From: CAIWKO01 sp964469155
Lineage (GTDB): Bacteria; Bacteroidota; Bacteroidia; Bacteroidales; CAIWKO01
Assembly: GCA_964469155.1 (NCBI GenBank)
Contig: CAYXXU010000004.1
Span: 19,383 to 83,382, forward strand
Reading direction: 5' to 3'
DNA length: 64,000 nt
In this document: positions 1 through 8,981 of the stretch, piece after piece
Numbering within the stretch: the stretch's first letter is position 1
How the letters are laid out: every line of letters begins with the position of its first letter
Notes under the pieces: model-generated
Database searches by the model: none
Seen by the model: only the letters and a program-made list of their open reading frames with translations
What the model was told of the DNA's origin: nothing
Made by a program: the position numbers and the translations under genes

Positions 1-3000
1 GCCCTCAGTGCCCGCTTCACCTATACTGTTACGGTAACTAAATCGGGTAATGGTACGGGCAATGTAAGTTCGTCGCCATCTGGCATTAATTGTGGTGCTT
101 CATGTAGTATGACGTTTGATGCCGGAAGCAATATTACCCTTACAGCAACACCGAATGCAGGGTCTGTTTTTGCAGGATGGTCGGGCATCGGATGTATTGG
201 TACGGGCAATTGTAACCTTTGGATGAACGAAAACAAGTCGGGCGATGCACAGTTTACCTGCATCCTTCCTGAGATTGCTACCCCCATCAGCGGCCCCTCC
301 ACGGTTTGCCGTGATCAAAATATACAGACCTATTCTGTTTTACCGATACCGCTGGCTACTTCTTACCAATGGACATTGCCTGCCGGTTGTTCAGGCTTCA
401 GCACTACCAATTCCATTCAGGTTACCTTTGGATCTAATTACACAACAGGAAATATCAGTGTGAGAGGCTTGAATGATTGTGGTCCAGGGCTCAGCTCATC
501 TATCACTGTTGCGGCAACCAATCCTGAAGTTACAATTACCACTTCATCCAATCCGGCTTGTGCAAGCAGTCCGGTCATATTTTCAGCAGCAACCACCAAT
601 GGAGGTACCAACCCCGGATATCAATGGTTTGTGAACGATACCCTGAAGTTTACAAATATGGCAAGTAACAACAGGCTGATACTGCATAGCCCCTTCGATG
701 GCAATGCTGACGACATTAGCGGGCAAGGACTCAACGGTACGGTGTATAATGCCAACCTGACCAACGACCGTCATGGAAATCCCAATAGAGCCTATTCATT
801 TAATGGTACTGATGCCTATATTGATTATGGCGATCAGGATACCCTTAATCCGCATTTCAGCGATATCACCATCTCGGCCTGGGTAAAAAAGGACGCTTTA
901 TCCCAGCATTCCCGCATATATTCAAAAGGTACACATGGCGGTTATCAGGCCGGATACGATCTGATGTTCTACGGATGGGGCAGTCCATCGAAAGCCGCCT
1001 GTATTTTTGCCACCGGTGATCATGAGCATATAGCGTATTCCAACAACCCGGTCGAAGATCTTGATTGGCATCATTACGCAGCTAAAATAAGCAGACAGGG
1101 ATATATATGCCTTTATGTGGATGGTGTAATTCAAAATGATTCGGTTTATATTGGAGATCATTCAAATACTGATATCGCCGATGGCACATTAAATGCTGCT
1201 GTGGGTGCATCCTATAGCTATTTTGGAGTTCCTAATGTTAATGAATATTTTTACGGAAGCATTGATGAAATAAAGGTTTTTAAAAGAGCCTTATCTCCCG
1301 CTGAGATTCAAAGTTTGTTCGTTTATAATAATACTTCAGGTTCAGAATTTTCTTATATCCCTAAGCAAAATGACCTTGTTAAGTGTGTGGTGGTTTCCGA
1401 TCAAAGCTGTGTTTTCAGCACTACTGCTACCAGCAATATTATTCAGATGGGATTGGTGGCTCCTCCTATCATCACGCCTTCCGGCCCGGTGATACTGCAA
1501 ACCAACGGTTCTGTGCAGCTTAGTGTTAGTAGCTCAGTTCCCAATCCTTACTACCAGTGGAGAAGAAACGGAGCAGTGATCAACGGGGCAAATTTAAACA
1601 CCTATACGGCGGCCTCAGAAGGTTGGTATTCATGCAGCATTACCGGCACCAATTGCATAACCACCGACAGTGTTCATGTATTGATACCTCAGGTAGCAAT
1701 CACAACCAACGACTCCGTTATTTGCCAGGGTCAATCGACGGTGCTTCGCATGGAAGTGAAAGGATCCGAAACCGGTATTTTATGCGGTATGTTTAATGAA
1801 AACGAATGGGTGAATTTAACAGCACCTGATAACAACATCTTTACATCCATAAACTTTGCAAGTTATGGCACACCTTTGGGCGATTGCGGCTCATTCTCCA
1901 ATGGATTGTGTCATGCAACTTCATCAATGTATATAGCTCAAAATGCCTGTCTGGGTAGAAACAGTTGTTCGTTTGGTGCTGATAATGGTACTTTTGGCGA
2001 TCCGTGTGAGGGTACATTTAAAAGGTTGTATGTGGAAGCTGAATATTCGGATATATCTGACATTAATATTGACTATCAATGGTCAACAGGCGATACATCA
2101 GCGGCAATAAATGTTGCTCCTCAACTTTCGGGCTGGGTGTATTGTACTGTAACCGTGGGATCAGAGGTGTTTAAGGACAGTGTTTATATAACGGTGACTA
2201 CTTCCTACCCCGATGATGCCGGTGCCATATCGGGTTCGGATTATGTTACCCCCGGACAAACCGAAACCTATACGGTGCCACTTATAGCCAATGCTACAAG
2301 TTACTACTGGTTATTGAACGGACAGATGTGGGGCAGCAGTGTTACCAACAGCATTTCTATATACTTCGGTTATGATTACACTGGGGGCAGTATAACGGTT
2401 ATGGGTGTGAATGACTGCGGAAATGGATACTATTCCAATTTGAATATTAATGCCAGGCCTCCTGAAAAGACTCTTTGGGTGCGCTTCTTCCTCGAAGGCC
2501 TGTATGCGGGTAACGCCACCATGAATCAGGCACAGGGCGCATCAGGCCCGCAGTATACCCCGGGGGTTGCCGATAGGGTAGGGATTGAGTTGCGTAACAG
2601 CACTGCCCCCTACGATGTAGTTTGGGCGCAGTATGATGCCGACCTGGGTACGGATGGCAACGTGCAACTCGCTCATATACCTGGTGTGCTCAACGAGGCA
2701 TACTATATAGTGATACGCCACCGCAACAGCATTGAAACCTGGAGTGCACAGCCGCTTGACATCATCGGGACGGGCCCCTTCAGCTACGATTTCAGCACGG
2801 CGGCTTCGCAAGCCTATGGAAATAATCAGAAGCTAATGGGCGGTGTGTATGTGATTTGGGGAGGCGATGCCACACAGGATGGTATGGTGGACGGATCGGA
2901 TATGTCGGTTATCGACAACGGAAGTCAACCACCTATTCTCCACGGCTATTATCCTGAAGATGTGAACGGAGATGGTATTGTGGATGGTTCGGATATGTCG

Positions 3001-3051
3001 ATGGTAGATAACAACTCGGCGCCTCCTCCGGTTAGTGTGAAGAGACCCTAA
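1..3051 (+). CDS. Secreted multidomain protein with InlB-like, LamG, SUEL-lectin and dockerin-like parts (5' end outside window)
   Basis: The reading frame is open from base 1, so the true start lies upstream; 1016 residues are visible. In order: a divergent InlB-type repeat (about residues 8-75, ending in FAGWSG), an Ig/PKD-like stretch, a LamG/concanavalin-like domain (about 226-440), another Ig-like domain (about 485-560), and a SUEL/galactose-binding lectin domain (about 590-682) with the family landmarks INFASYGTP, CGSF, CHA, CLGRNSC and FGDPC. The C-terminus carries two Asp-rich dockerin-like repeats (GDATQDGMVDGSDMS and DVNGDGIVDGSDMS) and ends VSVKRP. No type A or type B T9SS tail is visible; the dockerin-like end may replace it (inference). 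Likely an extracellular carbohydrate-binding or adhesive protein. No catalytic domain is visible in the part present. Confidence 0.85.
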   Translation, partial: ALSARFTYTVTVTKSGNGTGNVSSSPSGINCGASCSMTFDAGSNITLTATPNAGSVFAGWSGIGCIGTGNCNLWMNENKSGDAQFTCILPEIATPISGPSTVCRDQNIQTYSVLPIPLATSYQWTLPAGCSGFSTTNSIQVTFGSNYTTGNISVRGLNDCGPGLSSSITVAATNPEVTITTSSNPACASSPVIFSAATTNGGTNPGYQWFVNDTLKFTNMASNNRLILHSPFDGNADDISGQGLNGTVYNANLTNDRHGNPNRAYSFNGTDAYIDYGDQDTLNPHFSDITISAWVKKDALSQHSRIYSKGTHGGYQAGYDLMFYGWGSPSKAACIFATGDHEHIAYSNNPVEDLDWHHYAAKISRQGYICLYVDGVIQNDSVYIGDHSNTDIADGTLNAAVGASYSYFGVPNVNEYFYGSIDEIKVFKRALSPAEIQSLFVYNNTSGSEFSYIPKQNDLVKCVVVSDQSCVFSTTATSNIIQMGLVAPPIITPSGPVILQTNGSVQLSVSSSVPNPYYQWRRNGAVINGANLNTYTAASEGWYSCSITGTNCITTDSVHVLIPQVAITTNDSVICQGQSTVLRMEVKGSETGILCGMFNENEWVNLTAPDNNIFTSINFASYGTPLGDCGSFSNGLCHATSSMYIAQNACLGRNSCSFGADNGTFGDPCEGTFKRLYVEAEYSDISDINIDYQWSTGDTSAAINVAPQLSGWVYCTVTVGSEVFKDSVYITVTTSYPDDAGAISGSDYVTPGQTETYTVPLIANATSYYWLLNGQMWGSSVTNSISIYFGYDYTGGSITVMGVNDCGNGYYSNLNINARPPEKTLWVRFFLEGLYAGNATMNQAQGASGPQYTPGVADRVGIELRNSTAPYDVVWAQYDADLGTDGNVQLAHIPGVLNEAYYIVIRHRNSIETWSAQPLDIIGTGPFSYDFSTAASQAYGNNQKLMGGVYVIWGGDATQDGMVDGSDMSVIDNGSQPPILHGYYPEDVNGDGIVDGSDMSMVDNNSAPPPVSVKRP

Positions 3052-3141
3052 TAAAATAAATCTCATACTTCTATTGATATTCTCAGTTCATTTCAGCGCT
3101 AAAGAAGCCAAAATAGGGCACCCGCTGCTATGCCGACTGAG

Positions 3142-3160
3142 GACTGTCCTATAGGGACCC
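3142..3160. repeat. Short palindrome in convergent intergenic region
   Basis: GTCC-TATAG-GGAC forms a small inverted repeat between the convergent genes ending at 3051 and 3214. No T-run follows on either strand, so it is not a clear terminator. The rest of this 162-base gap shows nothing else recognisable. Confidence 0.35.
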
Positions 3161-3213
3161 ATTCGGGAAAATTGAGGATGGAAGATCTTTTTTCTGTTGA
3201 TTTTTTAGTCACT

Positions 3214-4203
3214 CTAAAAGAATGCATATTCTATCAACTCGTAGGGCACATTTGCATCGTCGTATAATATTTCGTTAATAAGGTTGCCCATTTCATCGTA
3301 AGTATAAACGGTTTTTCCGTTGGCTTCGCCTTTTATTTTTGCCAACGTCTCAGTTTTTCGTCCCTGCTTGTCAAAAACATCTATAATAAATCCATTACTA
3401 TAAATGATGGTATGTTCCGATACCTTACCGGGTGAGTGGTAGGTATAAATATCTTTTTTTGTGGTTTGTCCGGCCCCATTAATCTGTAGTTCCTGGATCA
3501 AATTCCCTGCGACATCGTAAGTATAAACAAACTTAAAACACAGAGTGCCATTGGCTTCGCATCTTTTCCTGACAACAAGCAAACCTTTTTCGTTATATTG
3601 ATAAGATTCGAGGTCGCGCAAGACTCCCTTTCCATCCAGTCCCTTATGCTCGATAACCTCACCTTTTTTATTATATTTATACAGGTCCTTACCCACCAAC
3701 TTATTTGCCCCGAAAAAATGCAACTCTTCCACCTTATAATTGCTGCTATCGTAGCGATAAATCTCCTTATTCATCACCACATCCTCACCTTCATACCAAA
3801 CTATTTCTACAGTATTACCTTTCTCATCATACTTATAGGTGGTGCGGCCGCTAACTGCAGTATTTTTGAAATATTCAATCTGTTCGGTCAGTAAGCCCTT
3901 TGCATTATAAATAAAAACTTCCCGGTTGGGTTGTGATCCTGTGGTTGAATAGTAGATATTCTCTGTTTGACGGCCATATTCGTTAAATTTATACAGATCG
4001 TATCTTACTTTCGATTCGGGCTGTAATTTCCCGCTCTTATATGCGTATTTATAAACATTACAGCCGCTGTAGCCACCCTTAATTTTAGCAGGAAAAACGC
4101 CATCGGCCGGATCATTTCCTGAATTATTATGCGACCAGGCTGTGGTAGTCATTAGTATTATGCATGCAGCTATCAAACTGAAATGTTGGCAAATGAGTTT
4201 CAT
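3214..4203 (-). CDS. Secreted YD-like repeat protein
   Basis: The protein has 329 residues from the chosen ATG at 4203; an in-frame upstream ATG at 4227 would add eight residues before the signal peptide. The N-terminus (MKLICQHFSLIAACIILM) is a signal peptide. The body is built of about seven repeats of roughly 30 residues with the pattern Y-x-Y-[DN]-x-x-G-[NKL], for example YKYDEKGN, YKYNKKGE, YQYNEKGL, YTYDVAGN and YTYDEMGN. These resemble YD/RHS-type repeats, which form extended beta structures in secreted or surface proteins. There is no RHS core or toxin domain and no T9SS tail. The function is unknown; it probably stays in the periplasm or on the cell envelope. A TATTTTTG element lies at 4287-4294. 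Confidence 0.8.
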   Translation of the reverse strand: MKLICQHFSLIAACIILMTTTAWSHNNSGNDPADGVFPAKIKGGYSGCNVYKYAYKSGKLQPESKVRYDLYKFNEYGRQTENIYYSTTGSQPNREVFIYNAKGLLTEQIEYFKNTAVSGRTTYKYDEKGNTVEIVWYEGEDVVMNKEIYRYDSSNYKVEELHFFGANKLVGKDLYKYNKKGEVIEHKGLDGKGVLRDLESYQYNEKGLLVVRKRCEANGTLCFKFVYTYDVAGNLIQELQINGAGQTTKKDIYTYHSPGKVSEHTIIYSNGFIIDVFDKQGRKTETLAKIKGEANGKTVYTYDEMGNLINEILYDDANVPYELIEYAFF

Positions 4204-4286
4204 AAACCAGGTATTTAAGGGATACATTAATTATTCATTGCTGCTTTTTAAGTAAGTTTTTAAACGGATAATGTACTTTATGGTTA

Positions 4287-4294
4287 CAAAAATA
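4287..4294 (-). promoter_or_regulatory. Bacteroidota -7 element for the YD-repeat gene
   Basis: TATTTTTG on the minus strand fits TAnnTTTG. It lies about 84 bases before the ATG at 4203. Prediction from motif only. Confidence 0.4.
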
Positions 4295-4608
4295 AACATA
4301 AAATTTGAAATAATTAAGATAAAATAGAAAAAAAATAGTACAAACAAGAAATTGATACACATAAATATTTTTATATCGAATTTGAATATAATATGTAAGT
4401 ACCACCTTTTTCCTACAATAAAAAATTAGGCAGATTTCAAATAGCCTCGCTAATAGGTTGTATTTTATCAGGCTTATTACTAAAGAAGGCTGTATGGTTA
4501 TGAAATTTGGGAAGGAATAAAAGTGACTTTAAAATGAAAGGCTTGAATGGAAAGGGCAAGATTTTTCTTTTGACTAATTTTGATACCAATAATCCAGTCT
4601 AAGAAAAG
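4295..4608. other. AT-rich intergenic region, no gene seen
   Basis: This stretch between the YD-repeat gene promoter and the 3' end of the RNase P RNA is strongly AT-rich with many A-runs. No convincing ORF, hairpin or repeat was seen in it. Confidence 0.6.
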
Positions 4609-4974
4609 TAAAACAACAGTTCCGTAAGCCGGGTTCTGTTTTAGTCTGTCATTTATCTAGTTGCATCGTCGCCGATGCAATCCAACGATCTACCCCCCGG
4701 ATTTGGGCGGGCAGCCCTCAAACTCCGGTATATTTGATCTTTCAACCCATAAGGTTTACCCTCCCGACATGTCGCCAGGTCGGGACGTGAGCTCTTACCT
4801 CACATTTTCACCCTTGACGCGGCACAAGTGCCCCGACGGTTATTTTCTGTGGCACTGTCTGTCTTCGCAGTTTCCTGCAAATCCTTCCCGTTAGGAAGTA
4901 TGGCGCCCTGTGTTGCCCGGACTTTCCTCTCTCCTGATCACTCAGGACAGCGACAAACCGAACTGTTGTTTTAC
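4609..4974 (-). ncRNA. rnpB: RNase P RNA, class A
   Basis: This is the catalytic RNA of ribonuclease P, which matures tRNA 5' ends. The minus strand carries the hallmark GAGGAAAGTCCGGGCA near its 5' end, AGAGCTCAC and GGGTAAACC in the middle, and CCGGCTTACGGAACTG near the 3' end. The ends pair as helix P1: a 14-bp perfect complement between 4961-4974 and 4609-4622. The predicted length of 366 nt is normal for bacterial class A. A TATCTTTG -7 element sits at 4980-4987, just before the predicted 5' end. Small ORFs that cross this region are not genes. Confidence 0.96.
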
Positions 4975-4979
4975 CGCTG

Positions 4980-4987
4980 CAAAGATA
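4980..4987 (-). promoter_or_regulatory. -7 element of rnpB
   Basis: TATCTTTG on the minus strand, about 6 bases before the predicted RNA 5' end at 4974, which is the expected spacing for a Bacteroidota TAnnTTTG element. A TTTG about 16 bases further upstream could be the -33 part. Confidence 0.7.
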
Positions 4988-5035
4988 CAGAAAAGGTCAG
5001 AAACAAATGGTTAAATTGTTGAATGGCTATATTGT

Positions 5036-5085
5036 TGGAAGACGGGAGTAGGAATTAAGTTTATTAAGTTGATTATGTAAGAGTA
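5036..5085 (+). repeat. Composite dispersed repeat, copy A
   Basis: A purine-rich start (GGAAGACGGGAGTAGGAA) is followed by TTAAGTTTATTAAGTTGATTA. Related composites lie near 49036-49240 (minus orientation) and 62404-62520. Intergenic and non-coding. Confidence 0.5.
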
Positions 5086-5095
5086 AAGCAGGATT

Positions 5096-5208
5096 TCTTT
5101 GTATTCCTTTGTGATAATCCCTTGCGCAAACTTTGTGGTTAATTTTTTTTGTTAAAATCTGCGTTTATCAGCGAGATCAGCGGGAAATTTCCTCCGTGCA
5201 ACTTCGTG
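5096..5208 (-). repeat. CACAAAG-type dispersed intergenic repeat
   Basis: The plus strand reads TTTGTATTCCTTTGTG ... CTTTGTGGTTAA ... AATCTGCGTTTATCAGCG ... CTTCGTGTC, a degenerate family of TTTGTG-like words. Similar text in the opposite orientation occurs at 23083-23117, 31046-31145 and 32196-32250. No ORF is supported. Confidence 0.5.
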
Positions 5209-5222
5209 TCCGCCGCGGCGGA
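5209..5222. repeat. GC-rich perfect palindrome
   Basis: TCCGCCGCGGCGGA is a perfect 14-bp palindrome, markedly GC-rich against its AT-rich surroundings. Similar short palindromes are seen at 28624-28638 and 36740-36761. Confidence 0.6.
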
Positions 5223-5276
5223 ATCGTGCCTCCATGGTTCAAAATGGTTTCACATCACCGTTTCACCAAAAATACT

Positions 5277-5284
5277 TAATTTCG
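5277..5284 (+). promoter_or_regulatory. Possible -7 element of the polyene-type cluster
   Basis: TAATTTCG differs from TAnnTTTG at one base and lies 26 bases before the ATG of the ketoacyl synthase at 5310. It is the only candidate promoter seen for the five-gene cluster. Confidence 0.4.
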
Positions 5285-5309
5285 CATACACTTATTTAAA
5301 ACAAACTGA

Positions 5310-6512
5310 ATGAACCAAAGAGTCACTATAACAGGACTGGGAATGGTTTCAGCCATAGGCCTCAGCGTGAACGAATGCCTGCAATCACTCAAAATATCGC
5401 ATCATGGTGTGGGTCCGCTTTCCTTGCTGGAAACCACCCTCAAATCCATCATACCCGCTGCTGAGATCAAAAAGACCAACTCAGAACTCAAGCAAATGCT
5501 CGGACTGCCTGCCAGTGAATCTATCACCCGCACCAGTCTCTTTGGCATGATAGCTGCCCGTGAAGCCCTGCAGCAAACCGGAATAGATGTAACTCAATAT
5601 CGTTGCGGATTGGTTTCTGCCACTTCGGTAGGAGGCATGGACCTGAGCGAGCATTTCTACGATGATTTCAATGCCGATCATTCTCAGGGAGACCTGCAAA
5701 AAGTGAAGGGCCACGATTGCGCCGACAGCACCGAACGCATAGCCAACTTTCTGGGCATAAAAGACTACCTGGCCACCATCAGCACTGCTTGTTCCTCCTC
5801 TGCCAACTCCATTATGTTTGGTTCACGATTGATCAAGAATAATATTGTGGATGTGGTGGTTGCCGGCGGCACCGATTCGCTCACCCGCTTCACCATCAAC
5901 GGATTCAACACCCTGATGATACTCGACAAAGAACATTGCAAACCTTTCGATGCCAAACGTGTCGGCCTCAACATGGGCGAAGGTGCCGGCTTTGTCGTGT
6001 TGGTTTCCGACAAGGTGCTGAAAGAGATATCGGGCAAGGCCCTGGCCGAAGTGAAAGGCTATGGTAATGCCAACGATGCCTATCATCAGACGGCTTCTTC
6101 CCCCGACGGGCAAGGAGCTTATCTGGCCATGACCACCGCCCTCAACATGAGCGGACTGAAACCCGAAGAAATAGACTATATCAATGTTCATGGAACAGGT
6201 ACCAGCAACAACGATCTTTCCGAGGGAGTTGCCATGCAGCGCATCTTTGGCGATAAAGTTCCTCTGTTCAGTTCTACCAAACCCTTCACAGGACATACCT
6301 TGGGAGCCGCCGGTGGCATAGAAGCGGTTTTGTCTGTTCTTTCCATACAGCATGGATTGGTCTGGCCCAATCTCAATTTTTCCGAACGCATACCCGAACT
6401 GGAAATCTCTCCGGTAACCCAATTGATGGGAAACGTCAATGTCCGCAACGTGCTCTCCAATTCCTTTGGTTTCGGAGGAAACAATTCTACATTAATTTTA
6501 TCTGCCTGTTAA
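5310..6512 (+). CDS. Beta-ketoacyl-[ACP] synthase (KAS II type)
   Basis: This enzyme would condense malonyl-ACP with an acyl-ACP chain. It has 400 residues, the normal FabF length, with the complete Cys-His-His triad: Cys161 in STACSSS, His294 in NVHGTGT and His329 in KPFTGHTLGAAGG, plus the C-terminal NSFGFGGNN. It opens a tightly packed cluster (3-nt gap to a catalytically dead partner, then deacetylase, LolA-like and dehydratase genes). Together these resemble the KS/chain-length-factor/dehydratase core of aryl polyene, flexirubin or related polyketide loci, so a role in a special acyl chain rather than housekeeping fatty acid synthesis is inferred. No ketoreductase or acyl carrier protein gene is in view. 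Confidence 0.92.
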   Translation: MNQRVTITGLGMVSAIGLSVNECLQSLKISHHGVGPLSLLETTLKSIIPAAEIKKTNSELKQMLGLPASESITRTSLFGMIAAREALQQTGIDVTQYRCGLVSATSVGGMDLSEHFYDDFNADHSQGDLQKVKGHDCADSTERIANFLGIKDYLATISTACSSSANSIMFGSRLIKNNIVDVVVAGGTDSLTRFTINGFNTLMILDKEHCKPFDAKRVGLNMGEGAGFVVLVSDKVLKEISGKALAEVKGYGNANDAYHQTASSPDGQGAYLAMTTALNMSGLKPEEIDYINVHGTGTSNNDLSEGVAMQRIFGDKVPLFSSTKPFTGHTLGAAGGIEAVLSVLSIQHGLVWPNLNFSERIPELEISPVTQLMGNVNVRNVLSNSFGFGGNNSTLILSAC

Positions 6513-6515
6513 TCT

Positions 6516-7574
6516 ATGAAAGCCTACATAAACTCCCTTTGTTCCATCAGTCCCTGCCAGGTATCTGCTGAAGGATTTCACATCACTGCCCCTGCAACTT
6601 ACGAAAAAGAATACCTCACCTGCCTGGAACCCGATTATAAAGAGATCATCAATCCCAACCTCATCCGTCGCATGGGCCGTGTCATCAAGATGGGAGTGGC
6701 TGCCAGCATGAAATGCCTGAAAGATATAGGCCTCGAAAATCCCGATGCTATCATCACCGGCACCAGTTTGGGATGCATAGAAGATACCGAAAAGTTCCTC
6801 AACCAGATCGTTATTAATAAGGAACAGTTTCTGGCGCCTACCTCTTTTATACAGTCGACCCATAACACCATTGCCGGTCAGATTGCCCTGCTGCTGAAAT
6901 GCAATGCCTACAATTATGCGTACGTACACCGCAATTTCTCTTTCGAGAATGCTTTGCTCGATACTCTGATGATGTTGGAAGAACAACCCGAACATAAAAT
7001 ACTGCTGGGTGGTGTGGACGAAATTACCAAAGTGTCTTACGATATCATGCAGCGACTGGGGATATACAAAAGTGCAATGGGTCTAACTCCTGCTGTATAC
7101 CATAATCCGACCGAAGAAAGCATAGCAGGGGAGGGTTCAGCCTTTTTTGTGGTGTCCAACCAAAGTGAAAACGCTTTTGCTTCCGTGAATGGAGTGAAGA
7201 TCTTCAGCAAACCTGCGGATGCTGCAGAAACTAAGAAACATATCCATGACTTTATTACAACACAGGGATTGACCCTTGCTGAAATAGATGCTGTGATCAT
7301 GGGCTATAGCGGCGATATAAATTCCGATGGTGTTTATGATGAGGTTTCAGTAAGTTTATTTGAACACAATAATATATTGTACTACAAACATATCTGTGGT
7401 GAGTATTTCACTTCTTCATCATTTGCTATGTGGGCCGCGGCTAATATTCTTAAACATCAGAGGGTACCTGAGGCCATGAAATATCGTTTAATTGCTGACA
7501 AACCTTTGAAAAATGTACTTATCTACAATCAGTATAAAAATTCCGAGCACTCTTTAATCCACCTCTCGGCATGA
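6516..7574 (+). CDS. Ketoacyl-synthase-like protein, chain-length-factor type
   Basis: A 352-residue thiolase-fold protein, shorter than a true KAS. It keeps fold landmarks (ITGTSLGCIEDTEKF near residues 80-94, the THNTIAGQ segment near 115-122, and LLGGVDE). The active-site cysteine region reads AYVHRNFSFENA (about 135-146), with no Cys, and the HGTGT and GHTLGAAGG histidine motifs are absent. It therefore matches the N-terminal beta-ketoacyl-synthase family that pairs with an active KS as a chain-length factor. The start is 3 bases after the KS stop, consistent with translational coupling and a heterodimer. Its stop overlaps the next gene's start. Confidence 0.82.
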   Translation: MKAYINSLCSISPCQVSAEGFHITAPATYEKEYLTCLEPDYKEIINPNLIRRMGRVIKMGVAASMKCLKDIGLENPDAIITGTSLGCIEDTEKFLNQIVINKEQFLAPTSFIQSTHNTIAGQIALLLKCNAYNYAYVHRNFSFENALLDTLMMLEEQPEHKILLGGVDEITKVSYDIMQRLGIYKSAMGLTPAVYHNPTEESIAGEGSAFFVVSNQSENAFASVNGVKIFSKPADAAETKKHIHDFITTQGLTLAEIDAVIMGYSGDINSDGVYDEVSVSLFEHNNILYYKHICGEYFTSSSFAMWAAANILKHQRVPEAMKYRLIADKPLKNVLIYNQYKNSEHSLIHLSA

Positions 7575-8335
7575 ACTTCAAGCGAACCAGCGTGATCTTC
7601 CTCATGCTGATACTCTTCCTGAATGTCTTTAACATACTGTTCCAAATTTCGGGATGGTGGTATCTTCTTCCGGGCATTGTTTTGTTTGGAATGACGGGTA
7701 TTGGCTCCTTTCGTATTGGGATGTCCTTCTATTTTGAAGTGATCTGTCGCTTCAAAAGCAGCGATCAGGTAGTCCTCACCTTTGATGATGGCCCGCATGA
7801 ATCGGTAACTCCTAAGGTATTAGATGTATTACAGAAGCATGGGGTTAAGGCCACTTTCTTTTGCATAGGAAGCAGGGCTGAGCAACATCCTTCGCTGGTA
7901 CGAAGGGCTTATGCCGAAGGTCACATCATTGCCAATCACTCCTGGTGTCATAAAAACACTTTTGGCTTCTACTCCACAAAAAAGATAATTGCTGACCTCA
8001 GGCTATGCAACGAAGTGTTGCAGCAAATTATAGTTGTCAATCCAAGATTCTTTCGTCCGCCTTTCGGAGTCACAAATCCGAATATGAAAAGAGCTTTAAA
8101 AAAATACCCTCTTACTCCCGTGGGTTGGAGCTTACGTACGCTGGATACAGTAAAAAAAGACCCTGCGCAGATTATGCAACGATTGAAAAAGACCCGCCCC
8201 GGCGACATAGTTCTGTTTCACGACAGGATAGAGAATATTGAGAAGGTTTTGGACGAATATTTGTTATTTTGCAAAGAACAGCACTGGATTGTTGCTCCAT
8301 TGGACGAAATGATCAAACTCCCTGCTTATGACTAA
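7571..8335 (+). CDS. Polysaccharide deacetylase-family protein, membrane-anchored
   Basis: A 254-residue NodB-homology protein. Two hydrophobic stretches (about residues 6-27 and 29-48) precede the catalytic domain. Catalytic motifs are complete: TFDDGP (Asp72-Asp73), HSWCH (His123, His127 as metal ligands), RFFRPPFG (about 159-166), GWSLRTLD (about 185-192) and LFHDR (His217). Family members remove N- or O-acetyl groups from glycans. The gene overlaps the chain-length-factor gene by 4 bases (ATGA) and the LolA-like gene by 8, so it belongs to the same operon. A deacetylase in this position suggests tailoring of the lipid or polyene product or its sugar carrier, which is inference. Confidence 0.88.
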   Translation: MNFKRTSVIFLMLILFLNVFNILFQISGWWYLLPGIVLFGMTGIGSFRIGMSFYFEVICRFKSSDQVVLTFDDGPHESVTPKVLDVLQKHGVKATFFCIGSRAEQHPSLVRRAYAEGHIIANHSWCHKNTFGFYSTKKIIADLRLCNEVLQQIIVVNPRFFRPPFGVTNPNMKRALKKYPLTPVGWSLRTLDTVKKDPAQIMQRLKKTRPGDIVLFHDRIENIEKVLDEYLLFCKEQHWIVAPLDEMIKLPAYD

Positions 8336-8978
8336 AAAACTGATTGGCATATTCTTTCTTACTTTCGTCTCCTTGACTTCACTGTGGGCTTCTCAGCCAG
8401 ATACAACTTACAAAGCGCTTAAAGATACGGCCCTGTTGAGATCACGCATCACTACTTATTCCAGGAACCTATTCACTCTCGAAAGCAGTTTTGTACAATG
8501 GAAGTACTTGTCGGTATTGACCGAGCCCAGTAAATCTAACGGATATTTCTGTTTTAAAAATCCAGGAAAGGTGCGTTGGGAATATGTGGATCCATTCAAA
8601 TATCTGGTGGTCATCAATAACGACAGGCTTTACCTGAAGGACGACAATAAAACCAGGTCCTTCGAAATGACATCCAGCAAGTCCTTCGTGGCTTTGAGTT
8701 CGGGATTGGGGAAATTGCTTCAGGGTGATATTTACGATATGAAAAGCGAATTCTCCTGCAAATATTTCGAAAACGATATGAGCTACAAAGTTGTTATGCT
8801 TCCGCTTACCAAAGAATTAAGGAAGGTATTCAAGGGCATACAATTGTATTTTGATAAAAAGTTATTTTCAGTTTCCAGGGTGGTTATGATTGAGTTATCG
8901 GGCGACAAGACCGAAATTGAATTCACCAGCCGCAGGATAAACGAAGGAGTTGACGACTCTAAGTTCAGTATCAAATAA
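8328..8978 (+). CDS. LolA-like outer-membrane lipoprotein carrier family protein
   Basis: The protein has 216 residues with signal peptide MTKKLIGIFFLTFVSLTSLWA, so it is periplasmic. The rest matches the LolA/LolB-like half-barrel pattern: a YSRNLFTLESSFVQ opening (about residues 43-57), a central KPGKVRWEY-like segment (NPGKVRWEYVDPFKYLV), and ELSGDKTEIEF near the end. Canonical LolA moves lipoproteins through the periplasm; cluster-associated homologues occur in aryl polyene loci, where they are thought to carry the lipid product outward. It overlaps the upstream deacetylase gene by 8 bases and ends 3 bases before the dehydratase. I infer a product-transport role rather than general Lol function. 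Confidence 0.8.
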   Translation: MTKKLIGIFFLTFVSLTSLWASQPDTTYKALKDTALLRSRITTYSRNLFTLESSFVQWKYLSVLTEPSKSNGYFCFKNPGKVRWEYVDPFKYLVVINNDRLYLKDDNKTRSFEMTSSKSFVALSSGLGKLLQGDIYDMKSEFSCKYFENDMSYKVVMLPLTKELRKVFKGIQLYFDKKLFSVSRVVMIELSGDKTEIEFTSRRINEGVDDSKFSIK

Positions 8979-8981
8979 ATT

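Noticed and set aside
4763..4784. Palindrome CCCGAC...GTCGGG as a mobile palindrome
   Set aside because: It sits where the variable P12 helix of RNase P RNA is expected, so it is normal RNA structure.
4661..5022. Plus-strand ORFs of 64-77 codons
   Set aside because: They lie inside the RNase P RNA gene, which is supported by its consensus segments and P1 pairing.
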